Assembly: GCF_042747725.1 (NCBI RefSeq)
Contig: NZ_JBHZGO010000101.1
Location: forward strand, 248,001 to 312,000
Origin: FACHB-T130 sp042747725
GTDB lineage: Bacteria; Cyanobacteriota; Cyanobacteriia; Cyanobacteriales; FACHB-T130
Length of the DNA stretch: 64,000 nt
Reading direction: 5' to 3'
This document shows positions 26,801-35,215 of the stretch, piece by piece (the first letter of the stretch is position 1; every line of letters starts with the position of its first letter). Under the pieces are notes generated by a model. It had not been told where the DNA came from, searched no databases, and saw only the letters and a list, made by a program, of their open reading frames with translations. The position numbers and the translations under genes were made by a program.

Positions 26801-29800
26801 ACAGGCACTGCCGCTGAGTCGATTCCCCAGTCAGCTTCCATGTCGCTGCCAAATAGGTCTGAATCTGCTAATTCCAGCGCTTCTGGAGTGGATGTTGGTG
26901 CTTCCCCAAACATCGCTTCCAGATTTTCTGCTTCTTGAGGCACCGCCGCTAAGTCGATTCCCCAGTCAGCTTCTATGTCGCTGCCAAATAGGTCTGAATC
27001 TGCTAATTCCAGCGCTTCTGGAGTGGATACGGGTGCTTCCCCAAACATCGCTTCCATGTCGCTGCCAAATAGGTCTGAATCTGCTAATTCCAGCGCTTCT
27101 GGAGTGGATACGGGTGCTTCCCCAAACATCGCTTCTAGATTCTCTGCCTCGACAGGCACCGCTGCTGAGTCGATTCCCCAGTCAGCTTCCATATCGCTGC
27201 CAAATAGGTCGGCATCGGCTAATTCCAGTGCTTCTGGAGTGGATGCTTCTGGTTCCCCAAACATCGCTTCCAGATTCTCTGCCTCGACAGGCACCGCCGC
27301 TGAGTCGATTCCCCAGTCAGCGTCGAATTCGCTAGCGAACAGATTTTCTTCATTCAAATCCAGCGCATCGGTACTGGAAGATGGCTTGTCACCGAACATC
27401 GTTTCTAGATTTTCTGCGGCATCCAGAGATCCTTGAGATGTTTCCTCTGATGGCAGTTCTAAAAAGGCATCGGTTGTAGCGAAGAAATCATCGGAGGAGT
27501 CTGCCGAAACAAGCGACTCTTCCTGGCTAGTATCAAACAGACTGGATAATGGCTCTGCTTGGCTAGCATCAAAAGCATCTGTATTTGCATCGGATAGGTT
27601 CATGCTGGCAAAGTCCAGAGAACTATCCCATTGAGTCGTTGCAGTTGCTTCTGGTTCTGCCTCAAAGAAGTTATCTAATGCGTCAATTTGGGGTGTTTCA
27701 TGGCTTTCCCCATTTATGTCAAGAGATTCGTCAAGAGATGCGAATTCTGGTGTTTCTACATCTGCTGTTTGCGATCCAAAGAAATCGTCTAACCCATCTA
27801 CCGACTCAGTTTCGGTAAGATTGGGAACGGAGTTTAGCGCGATCGCATCCGCATCCGCATCTTCTTCTAGCGCTACGTTCTCGATCTCCCTACCAGTGCT
27901 TTCCCCTTCACTCTCCCAATCCAGGTTAAAGGGACTGGTTTGTGGATTGTCAAATTCCAACAAGTCCAGTGCCTCTTCGTTCCTTGCCTCTGAAGCGCTT
28001 GTATCCAGTGCAAATGCGTCTAAAGACTCCCAATTGCTGGGAATGTCTAGATCGTCTAAAGCTGAGAATGGCCCTTCAACCAGAGTTTCATTCAACTCCA
28101 GCTCGTTCTCCCAATCTTCTACTTCTTCTTGTGCCGTTCCTGGCATCTGAGCTGCTGTTAATTCTGAGAAGCCAGCGGGTTCGATTGTCTCGTCCCATGC
28201 CAAGTCTGTTGCTGACCAATCCTCTAGAAAAGCTCCGTCAACGCGGCTTGTACTGGCATCAATATCTTCCACACCAGGCATGGCAGGCCAATTAAAGTCG
28301 AGGTTAACATCTCCTACCGCCTCTGCTGCGATTTCGGGTGCGATCGCCTCCGACTCAAAGGGAGTTCCTAGATCCGCTGCGCTCATTTCCAGCAGGTCGT
28401 TTGCCTCGTTTCTCGGCATCATTTCCTCAAACCACAGATCGGTATTGTCATCCAACACCAGTTCATCAAGAACATCGCCATTGTCTGGTCTGGCTTCTGG
28501 GGTTTCAAACAGATCCAAGTTGCTAAAGTCGGGTTCTTCTTCCCAACCCGCCGCCGTTAAATCAACTTCATCTTCATCTTCCAACAGGCCACCCATCTCC
28601 CAATCGCTCAAAGCTGTACTCGTACTCTGCTCATCCTCAAACACAAAATCTGGCAAATCGTTACCAGTACTGGCTATTGGCTCGGCGGCAGAAACACTAT
28701 CGAGTACCTGCAAATCCTCGCTCGACCAATCCGCAGCCCAGTCCGACCCTTCTGTAGACCTTATCGATGGAGTTTCTAACTCTTCTGGAACTTCCGGGTT
28801 GCTGTTCTCGGCGGCTTCGCCAAATAGCGTTCCTGTTGTCATCAATTCCCAGTCTGACGACTCCTGATTTGTCGCTGCTGCCTCGAAAATCAAGTCATTT
28901 TCGTTAGTATCTATACCCGCAGCACCGAACATATCTCCATCCGATGACGCTTCCGACTCTGTCGCCAAGAGAGCCAAGTCCAGATTCTCAGAGGTAAGAA
29001 TGCCTAATAAATCTTCGTCTGTAGCCGCCCCCAGCGACTCGTTTAGAGCGTTGGTAATCTCCTGTTGCTCAAAGCCTTCATCTTCTTCTAGGAAACTGTC
29101 ATTCCAGAGATTGGCTAAATTCTCTGATGGGGTTGCTTCTGAAGCTGCGCTTGGGGTATCTACCTCAAACAGCAGGTCTGAAAAATCATCTTCATCTTCA
29201 TTTACATCTGACACCCTGCCTGCGAACAACTGTGCGGCATCTTCCCGTTCGCTTTCCACCGCAGGCTTTTCGCCTTCCTCTACTAAGTCTTCTCCAAATC
29301 CAAATAAAGTTAAATCATCTCCTTCAGTTGTTGGAGTGGCAGATTTTCCTAACCCGTCTGTATCACCACCCAGCAAGTCAGAAAAGTCGTTTTCTTGTGC
29401 AAGATTCAACCATTCCTGACGATCTGTGCCCATATTATCTGCCCCATCGCCGATTACTTCTTCTTCTTGCCAGCTTTCATCCAGATCCGGGGCTTCCCCT
29501 TCAAACAAGTCAGCAAGGCTGTTAAGTTCTGCCATGCCGACTTCCGGTCCGCTGGGATCGGCTGGATGGTTGACAGATTCCTTACCCCGACCGGATTTGA
29601 TACTCGGTTGACTAGAGAACATCGTATCTGCATTCGCCGCCGAGAGGGAGGGTTCCTTCAACCCAGCCCCCGATTCACTAGCAGCAAACCGTTCTTCTTG
29701 GATAAACGTCTGTGAGTAGTTGAAACGGTCGGTTGCTTTTGGTCGGTTTTGACGGGCATTTCCGGCTTCGGCTGGGGTCATGGAATGCTGCGGTACAGAC

Positions 29801-30741
29801 GCGATTTGGGTCTGTAAATCGGCAGTAGTTGCCCCAGCTAGCTCTTGGGCGGAATAGAGTAGCGATTCTCCAGCATCCAATTCTGCCAAATGCGATGGAG
29901 TGGCGGAGGATGAGAGGAGTGACTTGAGCTGGGAACTCGGCTCAATTGAGCTGGCGCGACCTGCTAGCACCAATTCTTGGGCTTGTTTAATTTCCTTAAT
30001 AACGACGGTAGCCAGAGTGCGATAGGAATTTTCTGGATTAGCGATCGCGCTTGCCGAAGCCTGAATCAGTTCCGACCACTTCGGGCATTCATATTGTTCG
30101 CCCATCCGTTCTAAAGAGCCGCAGATTTCCTGAAGCTGTTGTCTGCACCTGGGTTGGTCGGGTTGTTTAAATAGCTGCAACATTTCGCGCAGCTGGTTGA
30201 GTACGTCGCCTCGAAATCGTTTTTGCGCTTGCCCATCTCGAAGGTAGCCGCCCGCCGCTGTTGCCTTAGCTGCCTCTTGAGCGCCGCTAGCCGCCTCTAA
30301 GGAGACATTCCCGCCAGTCCCATTCACCAGGAACGCCATGTGCTGGTTCAGTTCCTCAAATACCGGCTCGACGCCTGACATGATACTGTTAGCAATTTCC
30401 TCGGTCAAACCAAACGGGCCGCTGAGCTGCTCTATCAGTTCCTTAAGCGTATCGGAAACCTTCAAAAACAGAGACTCCAGCTTTTGGTCAATCTTCACCG
30501 GACACTCTTTGAGGACTTTGAAGCAGTCTTCTAAGCGGTGGGAGGTTCTCTGAATACTGTTGATTCCCAGCATTGCCGCCCCGCCTTTGACCGAATGGGC
30601 GGCGCGGAAAACTTCATTCACCATTTCAGAATCTGCAATCGTGCTTGGCAGATTCACCAATCCCTGTTCAATGGTATTGAGGTGGTCTTTCGCCTCCTCA
30701 ATGAAGTAGCCCATGATTCGCTGTTGTTGCTCCGGCTGCAT
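23848..30741 (-). CDS. hmpE: giant CheA-type hybrid histidine kinase of the Hmp/Pil pathway
   Basis: 2297 residues. Order of domains: an Hpt domain at 1-110 with phospho-acceptor His49 (RAAHSVKGG); a helical region to about 250; a very long Asp/Glu-rich linker to about 1600; the dimerisation helix region about 1640-1740 (RVPVKHLDNLSNLVGELVVN); HATPase about 1840-1990 (LVNNAITHG, DDGAGID, GRGVGMDVV); CheW-like about 1993-2140; and a receiver about 2160-2285 with Asp in FCDIEMPRMDG. It receives signals from the MCP through CheW and passes phosphate to its own receiver and to CheY proteins that steer type IV pili. Residues about 1130-1420 hold eight related units (TPEALELADSDLFGSDME). It is the last gene of hmpA-E, 236 bp after the MCP. 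The orthology call rests on gene order and the neighbouring hmpF. Confidence 0.88.
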   Translation of the reverse strand: MQPEQQQRIMGYFIEEAKDHLNTIEQGLVNLPSTIADSEMVNEVFRAAHSVKGGAAMLGINSIQRTSHRLEDCFKVLKECPVKIDQKLESLFLKVSDTLKELIEQLSGPFGLTEEIANSIMSGVEPVFEELNQHMAFLVNGTGGNVSLEAASGAQEAAKATAAGGYLRDGQAQKRFRGDVLNQLREMLQLFKQPDQPRCRQQLQEICGSLERMGEQYECPKWSELIQASASAIANPENSYRTLATVVIKEIKQAQELVLAGRASSIEPSSQLKSLLSSSATPSHLAELDAGESLLYSAQELAGATTADLQTQIASVPQHSMTPAEAGNARQNRPKATDRFNYSQTFIQEERFAASESGAGLKEPSLSAANADTMFSSQPSIKSGRGKESVNHPADPSGPEVGMAELNSLADLFEGEAPDLDESWQEEEVIGDGADNMGTDRQEWLNLAQENDFSDLLGGDTDGLGKSATPTTEGDDLTLFGFGEDLVEEGEKPAVESEREDAAQLFAGRVSDVNEDEDDFSDLLFEVDTPSAASEATPSENLANLWNDSFLEEDEGFEQQEITNALNESLGAATDEDLLGILTSENLDLALLATESEASSDGDMFGAAGIDTNENDLIFEAAATNQESSDWELMTTGTLFGEAAENSNPEVPEELETPSIRSTEGSDWAADWSSEDLQVLDSVSAAEPIASTGNDLPDFVFEDEQSTSTALSDWEMGGLLEDEDEVDLTAAGWEEEPDFSNLDLFETPEARPDNGDVLDELVLDDNTDLWFEEMMPRNEANDLLEMSAADLGTPFESEAIAPEIAAEAVGDVNLDFNWPAMPGVEDIDASTSRVDGAFLEDWSATDLAWDETIEPAGFSELTAAQMPGTAQEEVEDWENELELNETLVEGPFSALDDLDIPSNWESLDAFALDTSASEARNEEALDLLEFDNPQTSPFNLDWESEGESTGREIENVALEEDADADAIALNSVPNLTETESVDGLDDFFGSQTADVETPEFASLDESLDINGESHETPQIDALDNFFEAEPEATATTQWDSSLDFASMNLSDANTDAFDASQAEPLSSLFDTSQEESLVSADSSDDFFATTDAFLELPSEETSQGSLDAAENLETMFGDKPSSSTDALDLNEENLFASEFDADWGIDSAAVPVEAENLEAMFGEPEASTPEALELADADLFGSDMEADWGIDSAAVPVEAENLEAMFGEAPVSTPEALELADSDLFGSDMEAMFGEAPVSTPEALELADSDLFGSDIEADWGIDLAAVPQEAENLEAMFGEAPTSTPEALELADSDLFGSDMEADWGIDSAAVPVEAENLEAMFGEQEAPASTPEALELADSDLFGSDMEVMFGEQEAPASTPEALELADADLLGSDMEAMFGEAPVSTPEALELADADLFGSDMEAADWGIDSAAVSEEAASELEDLLGGEPVGFGDALAFEENLLTGEIPSENQASDADELEEVESLWDLVTEQQEIANTSETAVADELSLIETFGEEDRDLAFSLVENDEFDELEAMLGEEVFGEPASNLASNDEFDELEAMLGEEESVPAAFDGADINEFADLEALLGDDEPQLVPQLAESQRSPTKPMAEQAASADTLDDGFGDLEELLGQAEETMGGPRSVKTSSGQVRPVNRPRPVKVFEQTMRVPVKHLDNLSNLVGELVVNRNTLEQDQERLRQFLDNLLHQVQQLSDVGARMQDRYERSLLESSLLASRQSNRFNARPDPTSAADQAPANSRFGLGELELDLFTPFHSLSQEIIELIVRVRESAADIEFLVDETDQVARMLRQVTSQLQEGLTRSRMVPFAQTADRLPRAVREISLKCGKQAELQIEGRETLIDKVILEHLYDPMTHLVNNAITHGIEPPEVRKAAGKPPIGRITIRAFHQGNQTVISVSDDGAGIDSERVKAKAIEKGLITSSEAKSMTRLEVYDLLFHPGFSTKDKADDFSGRGVGMDVVCTSLNEIRGVITTDSTLGKGTTFTVRLPLTLSICKALCCLSDKARIAFPMDGVEDMLDIPQDRIQTNSEGQTCISWRDSLMPFQPLAELLTYQRHLSRGTVYGGNREDDMISVVVLRSSGNFIAVQVDQVLGEQEIVIKQLEGPVPKPLGVAGATVLGDGRIMPIADVLELIDLATGRIGKDRGVSLWDKAGVSLPVEAPPVKTDPMVLIVDDSITVRELLSMTFNKAGYRVEQARDGQEAWDKLRSGLPCEIVFCDIEMPRMDGLELLSRIQKDPSLNHLPVAMLTSRGASKHQQMAAHLGAKGYFTKPYLEEALLDAAQRMIKGEVLLTINTNA
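26490..27345 (-). repeat. tandem repeats inside the CheA linker
   Basis: At least eight copies of a coding repeat, in two lengths: about 45 codons (with ADWGIDSAAVPVEAENLEAM) and about 27 codons (without that block). Adjacent copies are nearly identical at DNA level, which suggests recent unequal crossing-over or slippage, so copy number may differ between strains. Open frames on the opposite strand here are only mirrors of the repeat. Confidence 0.85.
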
Positions 30742-30977
30742 AGCAGTATCCTTCGAGAGTGCTGAGTGCTATTGACGCCCATACGGCGGCTTCCCGTAGG
30801 GAGTGCTGAGTGCTGAGTGGAAAAAAGAAGATTTTTTCTCCACTAGATTGCTTTTAATGTACCCAATCTACTCGGAATCGACATCATTGATTTTTGCCCA
30901 ATTTGTAGAAACGTGATTAATCGGGTTTCCAGGGCAATCTTCAGTTGTTTTTGCCCCACAATTGCTGATTGGTGAGT

Positions 30978-33857
30978 TTATTTTCCCTCAGTGGCTTCGA
31001 TGCGGAAGCGTTCGACGGAAGTTAGCAGGTCTCGTGCCACGCCAACCAAGTTTTGCAGCGCAGTTGACACCCGTTGCGCTTCCTGAGATGTCTCTTGCGC
31101 GGTCAGTTCCACCGATTGCATCACCTGGGCAACAGCAGAAGAAGTTTCTGTCTGTTCCACCGTGTCAGCAGTAATAGAGCGCACGAGGGCGTCGATCCGA
31201 TTTGACACCTGAATGATGTCTTCCAAACTCCGTTTTGCCTGTTCTGCCCGTTTCGTTCCATCAATCACCTGTTGGGTGCCTTCCTCCATTGCCGTCATCA
31301 CCGAACCCGTTTCGCTCTGGATTTGCAGCACAATCTGTTCAATTTCCTTCAAAGCTTTCGCGGCTCGGTCTGCCAGTTGTCGCACTTCATCTGCCACCAC
31401 AGCAAAGCCCCGACCCGCCTCACCGGCGCGTGCCGCTTCAATACTGGCATTGAGTGCTAGGAGGTTGGTTCGGGAAGCGATCCCTGAAATCAACGCGACG
31501 ATCTTAGAAATTTCCTGGGAAGATTCGGCAAGACGTTTGACTTTTCGAGTCGTTTCTGCTACAGTTTCCCGAATTTGCAGAATCCCCGCCACCGTTCGTT
31601 CTACGGATTCACCGCCCTTCAGGGCTGTGGCAGAGGCGGCGCGGGCGACTTCTTCTGCTTCTCTGGCATTTTCAGCAACCCGCTGAATCGAGCCAGTCAT
31701 CACCTGAACCGAGTTGAGAGTCACCGCCAGCTCTTCTGCCTGTCGCAGCGCATCGGAAGACAAACCGCGAGCAAATACTTCACTGTCAGTCGCCCCCTTA
31801 CTGACTTGTCGAGCCGCCATCTTCACCTGCTGAACAATTTCCCGCAGGTTTTGAATGGTCAGGTTAAAGGAGTCGGCAACTGCTCCCAAAACGTCTGCCG
31901 TCACTTCTGCCTGCACAGTCAGATCCCCACGGGCAGCACCTTCCACGTCATCCAGCAGTCGAATCACTTGACGTTGCAGGTCTTCTTTGGCTTGTTCTTG
32001 CTCTTCAGCTTTGCGTTGAGCTTCGGATGTAGTTGTCAGGATGACGCGAGCCATTTGGTTGAACCCAGCTGCGAGGGCACCGAATTCGTCTTCTGAGTAA
32101 ACGGTTGCCTGGGCATTAAAATTGCCGCCGGAAACAGACTCAAACTGGGCTTGGAGGTCTTCGGTGGTTTTTTTGATTTGCCGAGTCGTAATTCGCCCTA
32201 AAGCCAGCGTGGTACCAAAGGTGGCGGCACCTGCTGCCAGACTCATGACCCAGCTGGTGTTGCGGAGGTGGGAAATTGTAGTGGTTTTGCTGTCTTGGGG
32301 GGCAGCACTCGCGGAGATGAAGCTGACGAGTGCGACGACAACTGCGGAGACAATTCCGGCAGCGGCGGCAGCGATCAGCGGCTTTTTACTCAGAGGGGCG
32401 TTTTCAAAGGCAGCAAAAGGGCCTTGTTCAATGGTGACATTTGGCTCTGCTTTGGAGCCTTCTGGAGTAAAGGAAATCGTTCCGGGGTTTTGTTCGGAGG
32501 TTCCGGTGATGCTGAATTCATCATCGTGAACGCCTAAGCTTGAATTTCCGGAGGATTCCGCGAAAGTTCGCGTCTCTACTCTTCGCTTGGAATCTCCAGT
32601 TGCCCGTCTTGAAGCTGTACCCAAATCGGAAATTCCCGATGAGAATCCTTGGCTATTGCCTTCGGAGTGGGGCAAATCGAAATCCGGAATGCTCCCTAAA
32701 TCGTCTCCAAAGTCACCAAATTCCTCTAAGAAGTCGCTGCTACTTTCATTAAGCCGGTTTCGCTGTTGATTTTCTGAGGAAAACGAGTCATAGCCAATGG
32801 CGTCGTCAAAGGCTTCAAAGTCAAATTGGTCTTGTTGTGTATTGCCGTTTTGATCGGAGTGGGCTACATAAGTAGCATCGTCTTCGTAGGGACGAGTCTC
32901 AAATGGGCGGTTACGGGATCTGGTGGGGTCGTTGCTACTGGTATAAGGTTCGGTATCGTCTAAGGAATCCTGGCTGTCATATCCGAAACTTTCCTCCTCT
33001 GGTCTTCTGGAGTTTTCCAGCTCTCCCGATCTCATTAACAGTGTTTCGTCTTCCAGAGGAAAGTAATTGAAATTGGGTTCTTCTAAGGTGTCGGAAGAAT
33101 TGGGAATTTCAAATGTGGAATTGTCACTCTCGAAGTTGTCCGGCGGCATTTGAAATTCACGATCTGCCGTCTGCTCCAAGTCAGTAAAGGCGTCGAGCGC
33201 AAATGCATCTGCATCTACATCTGTATTGCTTACGGGCGCTCCAGTCTCCTCATCCAGAGCGCTGGGCGACCATGATTGTGCAAAGGGGTCGTGATAGGTT
33301 TCTTGTGTTTGTGCTGTGGCACTATCTGTATCCGAGTTGACAAACGGATTTGCCGCTGAGTAAGACTCTATGTCCTGAAAATCTCCGGAGTCAAAATCAT
33401 CTAGAGAAGAGATGTCTTGGGTTACTATCTCTGGTTCTTCCAGGGATGGCCATGCGGCGTTGGCTTCTTGAATCGCAAAATCATCATCGTTGATTGCAAA
33501 TTCGTCTTGTTCCAACTCGCCATCGACGGTATCGGAAGTTGCACCAACAGATTCGGAGTAGTTTTGGCAAGAGAGGGCGTATTCTATTCCGTTGTTGGCA
33601 CAATCGATAAACTCTTGGTCGTCGGTGAGCTGAGGCACCAACTCGTATTGTTCTCGCGCGATCGCGTACTGCTGTAATCCATAACAGTAAATATGACCCC
33701 GTAGGATACGAGCATTTGGGTCATTGGGAAAATTTTCGACTAACCGATCGATAATGGCAGCCGCCTCTTCGTAGTTGCCCAGCGTGTAGGCCGAAAATGC
33801 GTGTTGATATTCTTGTGTGTAATCCGTACTTGATTTCATTTGCCTCCCCCAAAACAA
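30978..33857 (-). CDS. hmpD: methyl-accepting chemotaxis protein of the Hmp/Pil pathway
   Basis: 959 residues. The N-terminus, residues about 8-75, is TPR-like (AFSAYTLGNYEEAAAIIDRL, with NDPNARILRGHIY). An acidic, Ser/Asp-rich region to about 480 follows. Two hydrophobic segments at about 485-510 and 533-552 are the membrane span, followed by HAMP (about 555-610) and a classical cytoplasmic signalling hairpin near 770-900 (EISKIVALISGIASRTNLLA, then NASIEAARAGEAGRGFAVVA). No GAF domain is present, so it is unlike the bilin-binding PixJ receptor and matches HmpD/PilJ instead. The large cytoplasm-facing N-terminus before the membrane is unusual for an MCP. It lies fourth in hmpA-E. Confidence 0.85.
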   Translation of the reverse strand: MFWGRQMKSSTDYTQEYQHAFSAYTLGNYEEAAAIIDRLVENFPNDPNARILRGHIYCYGLQQYAIAREQYELVPQLTDDQEFIDCANNGIEYALSCQNYSESVGATSDTVDGELEQDEFAINDDDFAIQEANAAWPSLEEPEIVTQDISSLDDFDSGDFQDIESYSAANPFVNSDTDSATAQTQETYHDPFAQSWSPSALDEETGAPVSNTDVDADAFALDAFTDLEQTADREFQMPPDNFESDNSTFEIPNSSDTLEEPNFNYFPLEDETLLMRSGELENSRRPEEESFGYDSQDSLDDTEPYTSSNDPTRSRNRPFETRPYEDDATYVAHSDQNGNTQQDQFDFEAFDDAIGYDSFSSENQQRNRLNESSSDFLEEFGDFGDDLGSIPDFDLPHSEGNSQGFSSGISDLGTASRRATGDSKRRVETRTFAESSGNSSLGVHDDEFSITGTSEQNPGTISFTPEGSKAEPNVTIEQGPFAAFENAPLSKKPLIAAAAAGIVSAVVVALVSFISASAAPQDSKTTTISHLRNTSWVMSLAAGAATFGTTLALGRITTRQIKKTTEDLQAQFESVSGGNFNAQATVYSEDEFGALAAGFNQMARVILTTTSEAQRKAEEQEQAKEDLQRQVIRLLDDVEGAARGDLTVQAEVTADVLGAVADSFNLTIQNLREIVQQVKMAARQVSKGATDSEVFARGLSSDALRQAEELAVTLNSVQVMTGSIQRVAENAREAEEVARAASATALKGGESVERTVAGILQIRETVAETTRKVKRLAESSQEISKIVALISGIASRTNLLALNASIEAARAGEAGRGFAVVADEVRQLADRAAKALKEIEQIVLQIQSETGSVMTAMEEGTQQVIDGTKRAEQAKRSLEDIIQVSNRIDALVRSITADTVEQTETSSAVAQVMQSVELTAQETSQEAQRVSTALQNLVGVARDLLTSVERFRIEATEGK

Positions 33858-33861
33858 GTAA

Positions 33862-33925
33862 AAATTAAAAATTAAAAATTAAAAAATTTATTTTGCCTTT
33901 TTACTTTTTAATTTTTAATTGATTT
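33862..33925. repeat. AATTAAAAATT repeat hairpin, copy 2
   Basis: Several AATTAAAA units (from about 33862) face TTTTTAATTTTTAATT (to about 33921). The hairpin sits between the CheW gene stop and the MCP start within one operon, so it is more likely to tune mRNA processing or stability than to terminate. Confidence 0.55.
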
Positions 33926-34455
33926 CATGCTGCCCATCGCGCTGAGCGAACAATTGCAACTTGGTCTAATAGTCGGAGAAACTGATTTTTCTCTTTGTCT
34001 AATAACCACTCACCTTTCAGAAAAGGTGCCATACTGTCTGGAACGTTAGTAAGCATTTGCACCTGATCGATATCGAGCCAGTCCATGCCGACAATGCGCT
34101 CAACGGCTAAGCCTAACATGGTGTCCTGGTCTTCAACGGCAATCACTGGAATCTCAGGTTTGTCTGTATTCAGGGCAGCTGAATCCCCTAAAAACTGCCC
34201 GAGGTCTGCTACCCAAATCACTTGTCCGCGCCAGTTCAGCGTTCCCAAGAGTAGGGGAGAAGCGTTGGGAATAGGAGTAATCCTATCTGGTGATGGAGAA
34301 ACCACTTCACGGATTCCACTGGCTCCTAGGGCAAATTCGTTACCGGACGGAACGTAAAACCGCAAGTGTAATTCACCTTCAGGACTCTCTAGTTCCTGAA
34401 ATCCGGGTGAGTGATCTTGACCGCTGCCTGTTAAAAAGTCCGGATTGCCGACCAT
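33925..34455 (-). CDS. hmpC: CheW-like adaptor protein
   Basis: 176 residues, one CheW domain: LRFYVPSGNEFALGASGIRE, then LLGTLNWRGQVIWVADLGQF, and VERIVGMDWLDIDQV near the end. The beta-barrel adaptor couples the MCP to the CheA kinase in the sensory array. The first 28 residues are a variable extension. It follows the cheY-like gene on the same strand and precedes the MCP gene. The length and order match HmpC/PilI. Confidence 0.85.
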   Translation of the reverse strand: MVGNPDFLTGSGQDHSPGFQELESPEGELHLRFYVPSGNEFALGASGIREVVSPSPDRITPIPNASPLLLGTLNWRGQVIWVADLGQFLGDSAALNTDKPEIPVIAVEDQDTMLGLAVERIVGMDWLDIDQVQMLTNVPDSMAPFLKGEWLLDKEKNQFLRLLDQVAIVRSARWAA

Positions 34456-34566
34456 TTTATCTCCTTAGCTGTTAACTGTTAGCTGTTAGCTTGCGTTACT
34501 TCTGGGAACCTAAAAGCTACTAGAACTTTGCAGGTCAGTAGTTTTGGGCTAATGGCTAATGGCTTG

Positions 34567-34932
34567 TTAGCCTCGTAGCAGCTGTTTGACCGTCCCAATT
34601 AGCTCGGTTGGCTGAAAGGGTTTAGCTATGTAAGCGTCTGCACCTTGTTTCATCCCCCAGTAGCGGTCAAATTCTTCTCCTTTCGATGAACACATTACCA
34701 CAGGCACATTCTGGGTTTTCGGGTCGGCTTTGAGCCGACGACATACCTCATAACCATTCATTCGGGGCATGACAATATCCAACACCACTAAGTCGGGGCA
34801 AGACTTGAGAATTTGTTCCAAGGCTTCGACACCATCAGTGGCAATGGTTACGGTTAACCCACTTCCCTTGAGGAGGTCTGAGATCATTGCCCGTTGCGCG
34901 GGACTGTCTTCTACAACCAGAACTACACTCAT
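34567..34932 (-). CDS. hmpB: CheY-type response regulator
   Basis: 121 residues, a single receiver domain. The acidic pocket is VVEDSPA (Glu8, Asp9) and the phospho-acceptor is Asp52 in VVLDIVMPRMNGYEV; the switch Ser lies in VVMCSSKG, and Lys in AYIAKPFQP. It has no output domain, so it acts by protein contact, probably on the pilus machinery or as a phosphate sink like PilH. It is second in the five-gene cluster. The spacer after it contains GCTAATGGC-type short repeats. Confidence 0.87.
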   Translation of the reverse strand: MSVVLVVEDSPAQRAMISDLLKGSGLTVTIATDGVEALEQILKSCPDLVVLDIVMPRMNGYEVCRRLKADPKTQNVPVVMCSSKGEEFDRYWGMKQGADAYIAKPFQPTELIGTVKQLLRG

Positions 34933-35215
34933 AACTCCCTACCTACCTGTCTGCCGGTTCAAACATGAACGCTCTTAAGCCACGATTGATTCACCCCTCA
35001 ACCATGTCATGACTTAAGTATCCCATCTAACTTTAGACTCCTGTACGGGCGCTGTTTACGAGATATCTCTCCTGTTTCGGAGAGTCGCTGGTAAAGATTG
35101 CCCCTACGACTTGCTTAGTGTCTGTAGTCGGTAGCCCGTCGTTGATAGTCCCTAGTCCATAGTCTATTCCTAATTTCATCATTGAACGAAGCCCCGCCTC
35201 ATCGGTGGGGCAATT

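Noticed and set aside
26063..27436. Long plus-strand open frames opposite the CheA repeat linker
   Set aside because: They mirror the acidic repeat codons in other frames, have Ser/Asn/Leu/Arg-only composition and no start signals. The minus-strand frame joins recognised domains on both sides.
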